This document shows, one piece after another, positions 33,253 through 43,804 of a DNA stretch of 64,000 bases. Source of the stretch: [Phialemoniopsis] sp. UDSM-2020 (Eukaryota > Ascomycota > Sordariomycetes > Thyridiales > Thyridiaceae); contig JAEILZ010000008.1 of assembly GCA_018873225.1 (NCBI GenBank), forward strand, positions 558,001 through 622,000. The letters run 5' to 3'. Both the position numbers and the translations under genes were made by a program. Every line of letters starts with the position of its first letter. Position 1 is the stretch's first letter. Under the pieces are notes generated by a model, which did not search any database, had not been told where the DNA came from, and saw only the letters and a list, made by a program, of their open reading frames with translations.

Positions 33253-35226
33253 ATGGAAGCAGCGAAGGATCGTCCTCACACCGAGAAATCGGTCGCCGGT
33301 CTCGAGGTACGTTTCATATGCAAGCCTAGTGGCTCTCACCCGCTGACTTGGTGGCCAACACGGACAGAAAACAACATCCGTCGCAGTCGGTCAGACAACC
33401 AACATCACGAAGACCCTTGATCCCGATGCGGTCGAGAAGGATAAGGCTCTGACCCTCTTGAGCAGGAGCAACCATGTGCCGTTCGACCCAGACTCACCGG
33501 AAGCGAAGCGTGTTCTCCGCAAGATAGACTTCATCATCATGCCTCTTGTTCTCTTCGTCTATGTTCTCATGCTTGTCGACAAGAACAGTCTGTCGTACGC
33601 CAACATCATGGGCATCAAGCAGGAAACTCATCTTTCAGCAAGTCAGTACTCGTGGCTTGGATCCATCGTCTAGTAAGTACGAAATCAAACGTCTCATCCC
33701 ATAGTCTTTCGAACAGCATGCTGACATTGGCCTGCTCCAATCTGCAGCTTTGGTTATCTCACCGGCGAAATCCCCGTCACAATATCGATGCAGCGACTTC
33801 CTCTTGCTAAGTTCTTCTCGGTCATGATCATCACCTGGGGAGTCATCGTGGTCTGTCACGGCGCCTGCAAGAACTTCGGCGGCCTGATGGCTGTGCGATT
33901 CCTTCTCGGCTCGATAGAAGTCTGTGCCGCGCCCGTCATCATCTACATCCTCGGCTCGTGGTACTCCAAGAGAGAGCAGGTCTCGCGCGTCGCCATCTGG
34001 TACACCAGCTCCGGTTGGGGCCATGTCTTTGGCGGCTTCTTCGCCTGGTGCATCTATCAGGCCCCTTCGTTCCGCTGGCAAGCACTCTTCCTGTTCGAGG
34101 GCGGGATCACAATTGTCTTTGGTATCATTCTTTGGTTCCTTCTCGCTGCATCTCCGACTGATGCATGGTGGCTCTCGGACGATGAGAAGCTCATTGCGCT
34201 CGAGAGGTGCCGAGAGAACAAGACTGGCACGGAGGTCTGGAAATTTGATAAGACGCAGCTGGCCGAGGCTTTCTGCGATCCTCGCTTTTACCTGATCTTT
34301 TTGTTTCTGGTGTCTACGGGACTGCCCAATGGCGGTCTCACGGTCTTTGGTACGTATGCTCTTCGTCGTGCTGGAAACGGTTCATTTCCTTAACATCAAC
34401 TATCTGGCTACGAGGTGACTAATTACATCATTGCTTGAACAGGACCCTCAATTATCGCCGCGTTTGGATTCAGCGCCGAGCAAACCACGCTTCTGAGCAT
34501 GGCACCAGGCGCCGCCGCCGTGGTTGGCAGTCTGGTGTCATTGATAGTCGCCAAGTACACAAACCGAACTATTGCCGGCATCTTTACATTGGTCCTGTCA
34601 TGCATCGGAACCGTTATGATGCTAGTCATCCCACCTGAGAACTACACTGCGCGTTACGGAGGATATATCCTTACACTACAATGTAAGCTCGTCCTCCAAA
34701 GGTACAGAGCTAGAGGTCAAACTCCCCATATTGACCTAGATCTACAGTCCCTGTCAGCGTCCTCTTCGTCATTACATTCATGACGGCCGGTGTAGGTGGC
34801 TCGACCAAGAAGCTGGCCTTTGGAGCGGCGTACCAACTCGGCTACACCATTGGCAACATCATCGGTCCTCAAACGTATCGCGAGTCCGATGCGCCCAATT
34901 ACTATGTAGGTCTTTCGTAATCATCTTCGCATGCTGGACCATGAAACTGACCGGGACGTAGACTGCCAAATATACGATGTTGGCATTTCTCATCCTCTGC
35001 ATTATGCTGATCGCAGCTATGGGCTCTCTGCATTGGCTTTGGAATCGGCGAAGAGACCAACAGGACAGGTTAGACGCACAGAGTAAGTTTCGCACCTTCA
35101 TCTACACACCGACACGGCCTTTCTAACACAATCAACTTAGATGGGGTCGTCCACGAGACGATCGAGAACGAGGAGTTTGCCGACTTGACCGACTTTAAGA
35201 TCCGATCTTTCAGGTACCCCATCTGA
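33253..35226 (+). CDS. MFS permease, allantoate/Dal5 (anion:cation symporter) type
   Basis: Seven exons join in frame to 521 aa: 33253-33306, 33368-33672, 33748-34349, 34443-34682, 34748-34905, 34962-35082, 35141-35226. Family hallmarks: VLRKIDFIIMPLVLFVYVLMLVDKNSLSYANIMGIKQETHLSASQYSWLGSIVY, FGYLTGEIPVTISMQRLPLAK and RFLLGSIEVCAAPVIIYILGSWYSKREQVSRVAIWYTSSGWG, then IIGPQTYRESDAPNY in the second half and about twelve TM helices. Dal5-type carriers import organic anions such as allantoate, ureidosuccinate, nicotinate-like compounds or dipeptides (family knowledge). Its promoter is shared with the flavocytochrome gene, so joint uptake and oxidation of a hydroxyacid-like or N-containing substrate is a reasonable guess. 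Confidence 0.93.
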
Positions 35227-35325
35227 ACGCACAATCGTCACATTGCCTTACGTGTAAGACTCAAGGACTAGCTGTTAGACAAAGTCATGTAGAGAGACTC
35301 TTATCCAGACATCTCAAAAATCAAT

Positions 35326-36299
35326 TCAACTTATATGTGGCTCGAGACTCAGTGTCGGCTCGCCCCTGCTCTCTCTCCAGTGATTACTTGAAGCCAAAAG
35401 ATCATCGCAACCATCCACGACCCATGCCCACTTCCGGAGAAATGCGGGCGTGGCTTCCCAGCTCTCCGTCAAGTAAGGCTCTCCCCATACTACCAGGCCC
35501 TCTTCATCTGCACCATTGGTGACAGTGTGCTTATCGACCTCGATGCCTCCTGGGGATGCCGTCGACGAGAACATGTGTAGATCTATTTGATCCCCAACCA
35601 AGTCCCTAACAAACTCTGAATGGTCGAACTGCAGCTCCCGTTTGATCAACTGATCTCGCATAGCCGGGAAAGGGAGCAGATCAATCCAGGTGGAATGAAC
35701 GGTATCAGTTTGGGACTTTGTTGGGCTAAGGCAGCTGGCTAGATACGGTGTCGCTGGCAAGAGGATCGAATGACTGGGGAATATTGAATGATTGCAGAAA
35801 TCCGTAGACTGGATGTGAGCTGTGTGAGACTGAATTGTATGGACGTCGAGTAAAGCTTTGTTGGCAAACAGTCCCCGAAATACATTGTATTTGATAAGAT
35901 GGAGTAAATAATCCACTGGTAAAGGAAACCATAGTTCAAAAGGCTGGTCCCCCGGATCCTGGTCTGAGACATGCTCGGTGTGTCTGGATATTGCACTGTC
36001 TGCTTTTGATGTAGCAGGCTGATATTGGTTCTCGTCGAGGCGCCAGGCGTCGACCTGATACTGACGGGGTTTCGCCCGTGGCCTAGGAGCAGTAGCACCC
36101 TCCTTTTCTCGGTTGCGGCGCCCTGTTCAAGGTGATCAGCTTTGTAATACCTGTGGCAAGGGTGCAGGGAGTACCAACTGCGAGCTCTCTGATTCAGCCG
36201 ATTCTGGATCCTCTTCTGCTGTCTTCGCTCATCCCCTGCAACTGGTGCTCCGCCAGGGCCTCCTGTGGGAGCTGACATGGTCTGCACCATGCTCACCAC
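35326..36299 (-). CDS. bZIP-type transcription factor with DUF3425 domain
   Basis: Two exons (36299-36179 and 36122-35326) join in frame to 305 aa. An alternative start is the third Met at 36278. The basic region RRQQKRIQNRLNQRARRRRNREKE is completed exactly across the intron. No leucine heptads follow; instead there is a Pro/Arg-rich linker, and then a DUF3425 domain: FPLPVDYLLHLIKYNVFRGLFANKALL, SILLPATPYLASCLSPTKSQ, HSTWIDLLPFPAMRDQLI, GLVVWGEPYLTESWEATPAFLRKWAWVVDGC. Such proteins are fungal nuclear regulators, often found near metabolic gene clusters. It is divergent from the Gfo/Idh/MocA oxidoreductase, a possible target. The missing zipper means dimerisation must use another surface. 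Confidence 0.9.
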
Positions 36300-36657
36300 A
36301 AGTCAGCGACGCAATACTTGGGGTCCGAAGTAGGCATAGCAATCGATAGAGGATAGGTCTGCCTCGAGATGAATGGGGAAGTAAATGAGAGCGTGCGGCT
36401 TGCGGTTGAGTTACGTGGTTATCTTGACATGACAAATGCGGTCCAAACTAGACCGAATTGGGTAAAACTGTCACTCGGGCGTCTCCACTCCGGAAGCAAG
36501 ACTAAGACGCGAAGGGTAAAATTGTCGCCTCATACAAGTGGTGTTGGAGCCAGGAGAAGGAGAAGGAGATGCGTATATAACGAGCTGTTGTGCTGTTGCT
36601 GTGTTCAATCTTGTTCTATGATGCAGTCCTCACGACCCATCAGGTTACCATCTAGTC
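36300..36657. promoter_or_regulatory. Divergent promoter of bZIP and oxidoreductase genes
   Basis: Contains GGATAG-like and GTTATCT motifs (about 36350 and 36418). A TATATAA at 36574-36580 lies 78 bp before the oxidoreductase ATG. Confidence 0.5.
36574..36580 (+). promoter_or_regulatory. TATA-like box of the Gfo/Idh/MocA gene
   Basis: TATATAA, 78 bp upstream of the ATG at 36658. Confidence 0.45.
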
Positions 36658-38013
36658 ATGGCGTCTATGCTAGCCTTCGCTGCTCGCAACTGGCAAATCA
36701 GCCACCAACCTGCGGTTCCGAAAGACCCCAGGGCTCTGAAGTTTGGAATACTTGGTGCAGCCAATGTTGCGTGAGTCTAGATTTCTTTACAGCCTCCCTG
36801 CAACATGTGGCAGAGGCACTAAAGGTACATTAGACCAACCGCGTTGATCGGCCCTGCCAAGACGCATCCGGAGGTTGTCATCCAAGCGGTGGCAGCGCGC
36901 GACAAAAAGAAGGCAGAAGCGTATGCTAAGAAACATGGCATTCCCCAAGTCATCGACAGCTATGATGGTAGCTTACACTTCTTGTTCCGCGCAATTGCAA
37001 GGTCACTGACAGCAATGACTCTAGCAATGCTCGACGACCCAACGATCGACGCCGTTTACGTCCCGCTTCCTTCCGGTCTGCACTACGAATGGGTCATGAA
37101 GGCCATAGAGAAAGGCAAGCATGTTCTGTTGGAGAAGCCCGCAGTTGTCAACGCCACCGAGGCCGAATCGCTGTTTCGGTCGCCCTTGCTCAAGCAGCCC
37201 AATGCTCCGGTGGTCCTGGAGGCGATCCACTTTCGGTTCCAGCCGACATGGTGTTTTTTCCTCTCTCTCGTCGACCGCGCGAATTTGCAGAGCATTACAT
37301 CCATTGCAACTTTGCCCTCGTACATGATACCTCGGGATGGGATCCGATTCGACTACGAGCTTGGTGGCGGTACAATGCTGGACCTAGGGACATACGTAAT
37401 GTACGTGCTACGGCAAGTCGCAGGCACAGAACCAGAAGAGTGCACCAAGTGCAGCGTTAAAACTCCGCCTCCTCCGCACGAGCTCTGCGACGAATCTGGC
37501 GAAGCCACCTTCCGTTTCCCCGGCGGGGTTACGGGTACAGCGGTGATGGACCTCCGTGCAAGCGTTCTCAGCATGCCTACATTCAAGGTCACTGTCCTGC
37601 ACAAGGAAGTCCCCGTCGATGATAATCAACTCCCACAGGGGCAAAAGAAGTTTCGAGTCCGCAAGCTCACGCTCAACAACTTCTTGGTGTCGGCTGTGGA
37701 GCATTGCATCGACATCGAGGACGAGTTCATCATCAGGGCAGTGGACAGCAACAAAGTTGTGAAACGATGGACGGCGAAGGAGTCCAAAAAGGTGTTTACG
37801 TTCAAGGACGCCGGGATTGATCAGCCCAGTGAAAGCTACTGGAACTCCTACCGCCACCAGCTGGAGCAGTTCGTCAATCATGTACGTGGCAGAGAAGGAT
37901 CTGGGCTGTGGGTTCCTCCCGAGGATAGCCTTGCCCAGGCCAAAATGATTGATATGGCATACGAGAAGTCCGGTCTGCCCCTAAGGCGCACAACCAAGGC
38001 CCTGAGGCCTTGA
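36658..38013 (+). CDS. Gfo/Idh/MocA family NAD(P)-dependent oxidoreductase
   Basis: Three exons join in frame to 411 aa: 36658-36770, 36834-36967, 37025-38013. The Rossmann dinucleotide motif LKFGILGAANVA begins about residue 28 and spans the first intron. VIQAVAARDKKKAEAYAKKHGIP, IDAVYVPLPSGLHYEWVMKAIEKGKHVLLEKPAV (the EKP motif with catalytic Lys) and the C-terminal domain motif ELGGGTMLDLGTYVMYVLR follow. Length and motifs resemble dimeric dihydrodiol dehydrogenase/D-xylose 1-dehydrogenase-like members, which oxidise sugars or diols with NADP. No targeting signal is seen. Neighbours suggest a shared small-molecule pathway with the oxygenase, the b2-type dehydrogenase and the permease. Confidence 0.93.
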
Positions 38014-38275
38014 AGAAGGGCTCCGCAAACGGCGACTTATTTGTGGGATGTTTTGGATAAGGCTAGGACATGGACGAGTCAGGGCAGTGTACATAGCGCA
38101 ATACAGCACAGCGTCTTTATCTTCAGTGAGCTGGAATGCCCTGTTGTGGGGCATTCGGCCCCACGCCCATGACTCCGCCTCATCTCTAGGCTCTAGCTGA
38201 ACATTCAGATGCATCATGAAATCCCTCTCCTACTACAAACTACCGTCCCTATCTTCAGTCATCAAGTGAGTCGCG

Positions 38276-39208
38276 ATGCGGAAGCTTTTCTCGCGTGCCA
38301 CAGGCTCCGCGTCATCCTCCGCAGGGGCTCCCAGCGGCGGCCCGGGTGGTCTGATCGGGGATTCGGCGACGGGCGGCCTGCCGGATGCCGCGCGTCGCCC
38401 GCCGTCCCCGGCACCTTCATACCACACCATTGACCCGTCACATCCTGATTCAAGCCGCGCCGAGAAGCCTGTGGCAGAAAAGGATGAGAAATCCACTACT
38501 AAAAACGAGAAAGGTCCGGCGCCTGCAACAGCATCAACGTCATCCGGTCAGGCCGGGCCTTCATCTTCATTCGGGTTCACAGTATTGTACACGGCTGCTG
38601 TCCAGGGACACGCAGGGACTGTCAAGCTACTCTTGGACGAGGGAGGGGCCGACCTGGAAACACCTACAAAGGGCGGTGCAACACCATTGATCGGAGCCTG
38701 TCACGGCGGGAACTTGGAGGTGGTCAGACTCCTGCTCGACCACGGCGCCAACATCACCGCGCGGAACAGCAAAGGGTGGACGCCACTGGGTACGGCCGCC
38801 AGCGCGGGACACCTAGAGATCGTGCGTCTACTCCTAGCTAAGGGCGCGGACCCGAGCGTCCGGACGAGTGAAGGATGGACGCTCTTGCACCTGGCGGCCA
38901 AGACGGGACACGCTGATATGGTGGAGTTGCTGCTGGACAGCGGCGCGGACTCTACAGACATTACTCACGACAGTGAGACGCCCCTGCATGTCGCGGCGAG
39001 GTACGGTCAGACGGAGGTGGTGAGGGTGCTCCTCAAGAACGGCGCGAGAATCTACGCGCTGGCGCGCAGGGAGCAGACGCCGATTGACATGGCTTCTCGG
39101 GCGGGACACTGGGATGCTGTTGAGCTGTTGATGGCGGAGAGGGAAAGGAAAGAGAAGGAAGCTGAGAGGGTGAAAGCAGGCCGGGGAATGAAGGGGAAGA
39201 AGAGCTGA
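38276..39208 (+). CDS. Ankyrin-repeat protein
   Basis: Single exon, 310 aa. A disordered Ser/Gly/Pro-rich N-terminus (~95 residues) precedes six near-consensus ankyrin repeats: LYTAAVQGHAGTVKLLLDEGGADL, TPLIGACHGGNLEVVRLLLDHGANI, TPLGTAASAGHLEIVRLLLAKGADP, TLLHLAAKTGHADMVELLLDSGADS, TPLHVAARYGQTEVVRVLLKNGARI and TPIDMASRAGHWDAVELLMAE. It ends with a Lys/Glu-rich basic tail. The regular repeats and intact reading frame contrast with the two decayed ankyrin genes in this window. The function is protein binding; the partner is unknown. A GTGAGT just before the ATG raises the possibility of an upstream exon, but the in-frame joins I tried failed. Confidence 0.9.
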   Translation: MRKLFSRATGSASSSAGAPSGGPGGLIGDSATGGLPDAARRPPSPAPSYHTIDPSHPDSSRAEKPVAEKDEKSTTKNEKGPAPATASTSSGQAGPSSSFGFTVLYTAAVQGHAGTVKLLLDEGGADLETPTKGGATPLIGACHGGNLEVVRLLLDHGANITARNSKGWTPLGTAASAGHLEIVRLLLAKGADPSVRTSEGWTLLHLAAKTGHADMVELLLDSGADSTDITHDSETPLHVAARYGQTEVVRVLLKNGARIYALARREQTPIDMASRAGHWDAVELLMAERERKEKEAERVKAGRGMKGKKS

Positions 39209-39979
39209 GTGGTCCGTTGGCGGCAATTGAGCGTAGCGCACACGGAAGAACACTCGCGCCAAAGTTGAGCGTTCCATTATTCCCAATCCGCGTTCTTGTA
39301 CAATTCCATGGATCTGATAACGCTGCGATGCATGCCCGACCCTTGACAATGTTGCATGCTGCCTGAAAAGCGCACGGGCTGGAAGAGCCATCCTTCCTTT
39401 TCAAGACAAACCTCATCACGGATCCAGCTCATCCCGGGCACGCGATTCTGAGCTCATTGAGACCCTGGACCCTTTGTGATAATCAACTCCCCGTGTCCTC
39501 CGTTGCCGGCCAGACCCGACTGACGTGTCCGAACCCTTGTCATTCACCACGCGTAGCCCGCGGGAAAGCGATTGCACGTCATGGGCCGGGGCCGGACCCA
39601 GGCAGCGGTGAGGTTCTAGCACCGATTTTGGCAGGTGCTTCGGTTCAATGTTTCACCTTAGCCTCGATCCGGGCGACTGCCTGGCTGATCCATGCTCCCA
39701 GGGCCGAAAACGGCGGAGAAGCAATGGAGACGCGACCGTGCTGATTGGCGGGAATAACCTCCGACCCATGCTCCTCCCGGGTCCGACGGGGGAAAAGGAC
39801 CGGATCTGATAAGATTGATAAAGTGCAATGTTGCATCGCGTGCGGCGCGGTCTTTAAATAGCCTGCATCGCGCTTCCGTCTCTTCATCTTGGACTTTTGT
39901 CTATTCTCCAGACTCAGTAGACCCGGGCATAGTAGCTGTCTTCTATTGCTAGTGACTAACATCACCATCACCCTACATC
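39209..39979. other. Intergenic, promoter of the DHA1 transporter
   Basis: No gene is seen. TTTAAATA at about 39853-39860, ~120 bp before the ATG at 39980, may serve as TATA element. Confidence 0.4.
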
Positions 39980-41637
39980 ATGGCGACCGCGCCTCAGGAT
40001 CGCATTGACGCCATCACCACCGTGCCGGAGCCGGCAGAGGTGGAAATGGCCGCCATGCCAAGGCCGTCGGCCGCCAAGAAGGCTTCCGACACCGCCGACC
40101 CTTACCTCGTCGAGTTCGACCCGACTTACGACGCCGAGAACCCGCTCGACTGGGCCAATGGCCGGAAGTGGATGGTCACTGATGTCCTGTCGGCCACAGG
40201 CTTCAACCGCATCATGGTCTCGACCATCATGGCGCCCGCCCTGTCGACCATCGCTTCGGAGCTGGACATGAGCCCTACCGAGGCCGCCATGTCGCTGTCC
40301 ATTTACCTCCTTGCGACGGCGTTCGGGCCCCTGTTCATTGGCCCGCTGTCCGAGATCTACGGCCGGACGGCGATCCTGCACGGCTCCAACGTCTGGTTCC
40401 TCATCTGGAACATCGTCTGTGGCTTCGCCAAGACCAAGGAGACGCTCATCGCGTCTCGCTTCCTGGCGGGCTTTGGAGCAAGCGCCATCTACGCGCTGGC
40501 CGGCGGTGTGCTTGGCGATGTATGGCGACCGGAGCAGAGGGGCCGGTCCCTAGGCATGTATCTCCTGATTCCTCTTCTTGGCGCAGCAGTCGGTAAGTCT
40601 CACACACCTGAATGCATTCTTACCTTCCAAGCAAGACACATCTGACCAAGTGTCAAAACACGCAGGCCCCATCATCGGCGGCTTCATGGCTGGCCGCACC
40701 ACCTGGCGCTGGATGTTCTGGGCCACCTCCATCTTCCAGGCCGTCATGATCGCCGTCGCCTTCTTCAGCTTCCGCGAGACTTACGGCCCGCTCATCCTGC
40801 GCCGGCGCGCCGCCCGCCTGCGCAAGGAGACGGGCGAGCCGCGGTACCACACCCTCGCCGAGCGCCGCGACAGCGAGCACTCGCGCCCGGGCGCCGTCCT
40901 CGCGCGCGCCCTGTCGCGGCCCGTGCGGCTCCTCCTCAAGCACCCGATCATCCAGGTCTCGGCGCTGCTGTCGGGCTTCGACTACGGCATCATGTACGTC
41001 ACCCTCTCGACCTTTTCGGACATCTGGATGCGCCAGTACGGGCAGTCGGTCGAGATCAGCGGCCTGCACTACATCTCCGTGTCCGCCGGCGAGGTCGTGG
41101 CGTCGCTGATCGGCGGGAGGCTTATGGACTACCTGTTCAAGCGGCGGACGACGGCGTCGGGCGAGATGCAGCCCGAGTCGCGCCTGCCTGTCGTCATCCC
41201 CGCGTTCACGGTGGCGTGGGCGGGCGTGCTGATGTATGGGTGGACGGCGCAGTACCGGGTGCACTGGGTTGTCGTGGATATTGGGGTTTTCATCATGCTG
41301 TTTGGGATGCAGCTGGGTGGGATGCCGAGTAAGTGACACGTACCCATAATATTGAATTGCATTTGAGCAAGAGTCACTGACGCGCAAGGTAGCGACGGCG
41401 TATGTCATTGATGCCTATGGCGAACACACCAGCAGTGCCATGGCGTCGCAGCAGTTTGTCAGGAGTCTGATGGCCTTTTGCTTCCCTCTGTTCGCTCCTA
41501 GCTTATACGAAACGTTGGGTTACGGTTGGGGTAACAGCGTCATGGCGCTGGCGGGTTTCGCACTTGCGATCCCAATCCCGCTCTTTCTGTACAGGTACGG
41601 GCCGAGTCTGCGGGCTCGGGCCAAGTCAACGTACTAG
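39980..41637 (+). CDS. MFS transporter, DHA1 multidrug/polyamine type
   Basis: Three exons join in frame to 506 aa: 39980-40592, 40666-41328, 41393-41637. The hydrophilic N-terminus has the family-typical NPLDWANGRKW just before TM1. Further motifs are the central LLATAFGPLFIGPLSEIYGRT (motif A), RFLAGFGASAIYALAGGVLGDVWRPEQRGRSLGMY, GPIIGGFMAGRTTWRWMFWATSIFQ and FRETYGPLILRRRA (start of the cytosolic loop). The last exon carries AYGEHTSSAMASQQFVRSLMAFCFPLFAP, a DHA1 signature. It should be a plasma-membrane drug:proton antiporter exporting toxic or secondary compounds. It lies outside the putative cluster, separated by the ankyrin gene. Confidence 0.94.
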
Positions 41638-42294
41638 GGAGTCAACATTGGTATCCCGTCAGGCGTGTGATGCTTTGACGTGATGGTACATGCGGTGGTG
41701 GGTGCAGAGTTTTCTGTGCTGTCACACCTGCCACGACATGGAGCACCGGTAGCAACGAACCAACGTGGCTCCCAGCAGCACGGTTAAGACCCGTCATCGG
41801 TGGGTTCACTGTTGTGCAAGATAGTTTAGGGTTCTGTGAAAAACATCAAATCAATGACTTTGTCCTTTTTAGAATTGGGCTGCCCGTGCACAACATACTC
41901 AGAGTAGGCCGGTGACGATGCCTGTGTTCATTACTTGGTTGATCCTGAAAGCAGGACAACACTCTCAGGCACTCATAATATGACTAAACCATTTGTCTTC
42001 ACGACGCATGCCCCATGTCCGCAGCTGGGTAAGGACGAATTTTCAAAATACAGTCTACTAAAAGTCTGCTTAAGCATGTGCGAGTTGTGAGCTCAGAGGT
42101 TGTGGCATGTGCAAGGTGATACAGCATCTGTCATTGATTCAACATCATCACTGCCCTTGAAGGGCTATATAAATCAGGAATATGGCCAGCATTGAGGCTT
42201 GCAACATTAGGAAAGCCTCCTTACCAGAAAAGCAGAAAGATTTCGACCAACCAACCAAACTTACACAACTTTACAATACTCAACAACCATCAAG
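41638..42294. other. Intergenic, about 650 bp
   Basis: Holds the 3' UTR of the transporter and the promoter of the next small gene; nothing else is recognised. Confidence 0.4.
42166..42174 (+). promoter_or_regulatory. TATA box of the small charged protein gene
   Basis: TATATAAAT, about 120 bp upstream of ATG 42295; the following leader is rich in CCAACCAA/ACAACTTTACAA, typical of highly expressed fungal 5' UTRs. Confidence 0.6.
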
Positions 42295-42835
42295 ATGGCG
42301 GACAAAGGAAAGCAGCCCGAGAAGAAGGAGGAGAAGGAGGAGAAGGAAGAGAAGAAGAAGCAAGACCCCATGGACGAGTTCAAGTTGAAAGAGTACGGAC
42401 CGACCAAACTGTACTGTATCTCTTGCAAGAAGGAGGTGAACCAGAACAATTTGTAAGCTTTCCACGGAATCCTTGCAAAGGTAGCAAAGGATTTACAAAT
42501 CACTGACAACTACTTCCTTTTGTAACAGCCACATGGACCAATCGGGCTATTGCTTCAACAGCTGGGGCTGGCCGTGCAAATTCGAGGGCGGACCACACGA
42601 TCCTGCGCCGCGCCTCAACATCGACCTTGGGCCCGACTGCGACTACGACCGTAAGAACTTCTCCAACTCGCCGGAGCCCGAGGATGCTGACGCTGACGAA
42701 GAGTGGCGCAAGCTGTTCAAGAAGCACCAGTACCCAGAGTACCGCAAGAAGAACGACTCTGACGACAAGGAGGGACCCGGCGGCAACTTTTGGGACCAGG
42801 ACCCCAAGAAGCCGGATAAAGATGCTCCGGTGTAA
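42295..42835 (+). CDS. Small Lys/Glu-rich hypothetical protein with CxxC
   Basis: Two exons (42295-42452 and 42529-42835) join in frame to 154 aa. The N-terminal ~25 residues are an alternating Lys/Glu segment (KKEEKEEKEEKKK). A KLYCISCKKEV CxxC motif lies at about residue 42, then a short SGYCFNSWGWPCKFEGG stretch with two more Cys, then an acidic tail rich in Asp/Lys. The four cysteines could form a small metal site. There is no signal peptide. The strong TATA box and adenine-rich leader suggest solid expression. I do not recognise the family. Confidence 0.75.
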
Positions 42836-43718
42836 GCGGGCCTCTAGGAGTCGGCTGCGAAGCGGAACTCTTATGACTATACTGGAAGATTACTCTTTCT
42901 TTTTTGAATGTCGAATGTATGCGCTGAGATTTCAGAATGTGGTTGAGACGTCTACTTGCGGGCGATGTAGTTGGTGGCAAGGCGTCTGTCAAGATACCTA
43001 GCGCACCCGCCCGAAGAGTTCTCTCCCCTCAATGAGAACACACATCCTTTTTGGAAAGCACTGGGCCAAAAGTAGCCGTCGATCACTACCGTGTAGGCAT
43101 GTGACAAGTGTGATGTTGAACAGACCCCCGCAAACCGTAAGCCCAAGCGTGTCTCTTTCGGGCTTCATTGATCCACCGGGCGCGACCACGTCACTGTACA
43201 GCACATCTCCATACCTCTATCGTCATTCACAGCGGAGTGATCCATACCAAGAGATCCTGCGAGCTCAAGTTCCGGATCGGGACCCTTGCTGGGTGATATG
43301 GCCGTGTTTTGTAGCATGGTATGAAACCAGGCCGAATCGGTATGACACAATCGTAGATACATTAGCTTGCATCCCTCCATGGTAAGCTCCATAGAGAGAC
43401 TCGCTATCAAATACAGTGCAACAACCGAAGAAGAATAGGAAGTGGTCTGTACTGGATCTGGTTTGTTCATAGAATGCAAATTAATGGTAAGTGTCTCTTG
43501 AATACAACCTACCTATAGATGTATATAAGCAAACAGAAACATTCATAACATATAAGCTTGGTCAGAATCGAAAAACAAGAACCGGTCACTTACAGTATGA
43601 AGTGACTGTATGTGATGATAATGCAGAGGGGTGATAGGTAAATGGAATGTCGGACAAGATGAAGTCGGACACAGGGAGAAGTCGGACAAGATCAAAAATC
43701 GGACAAATATCAACAAAC
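42836..43718. other. Intergenic upstream of tRNA-Gly
   Basis: Short ORFs on both strands, no recognisable product. Confidence 0.4.
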
Positions 43719-43789
43719 GCATCAGTGGTTTAGTGGTAAAATCCATCGTTGCCATCGATGGGCCCCGTGTTCGATTCACGGCTGATGCA
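43719..43789 (+). tRNA. tRNA-Gly (anticodon GCC)
   Basis: A 71-nt cloverleaf: acceptor GCATCAG/CTGATGC (7 perfect pairs), D-arm with TGGTTTAGTGGTAAAAT, anticodon stem CATCG/CGATG with loop TTGCCAT (anticodon GCC), T-arm CCGTG-TTCGATT-CACGG, discriminator A. No intron. A run of T at about 43798-43804 provides the Pol III terminator. Confidence 0.96.
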
Positions 43790-43796
43790 TTCGATC

Positions 43797-43804
43797 TTCT
43801 TTTT
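43797..43804 (+). terminator. Pol III terminator of tRNA-Gly
   Basis: A short T run (CTTCTTTTTTGG context) 8-15 nt downstream of the tRNA 3' end, followed by another T tract near 43836. Confidence 0.6.
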
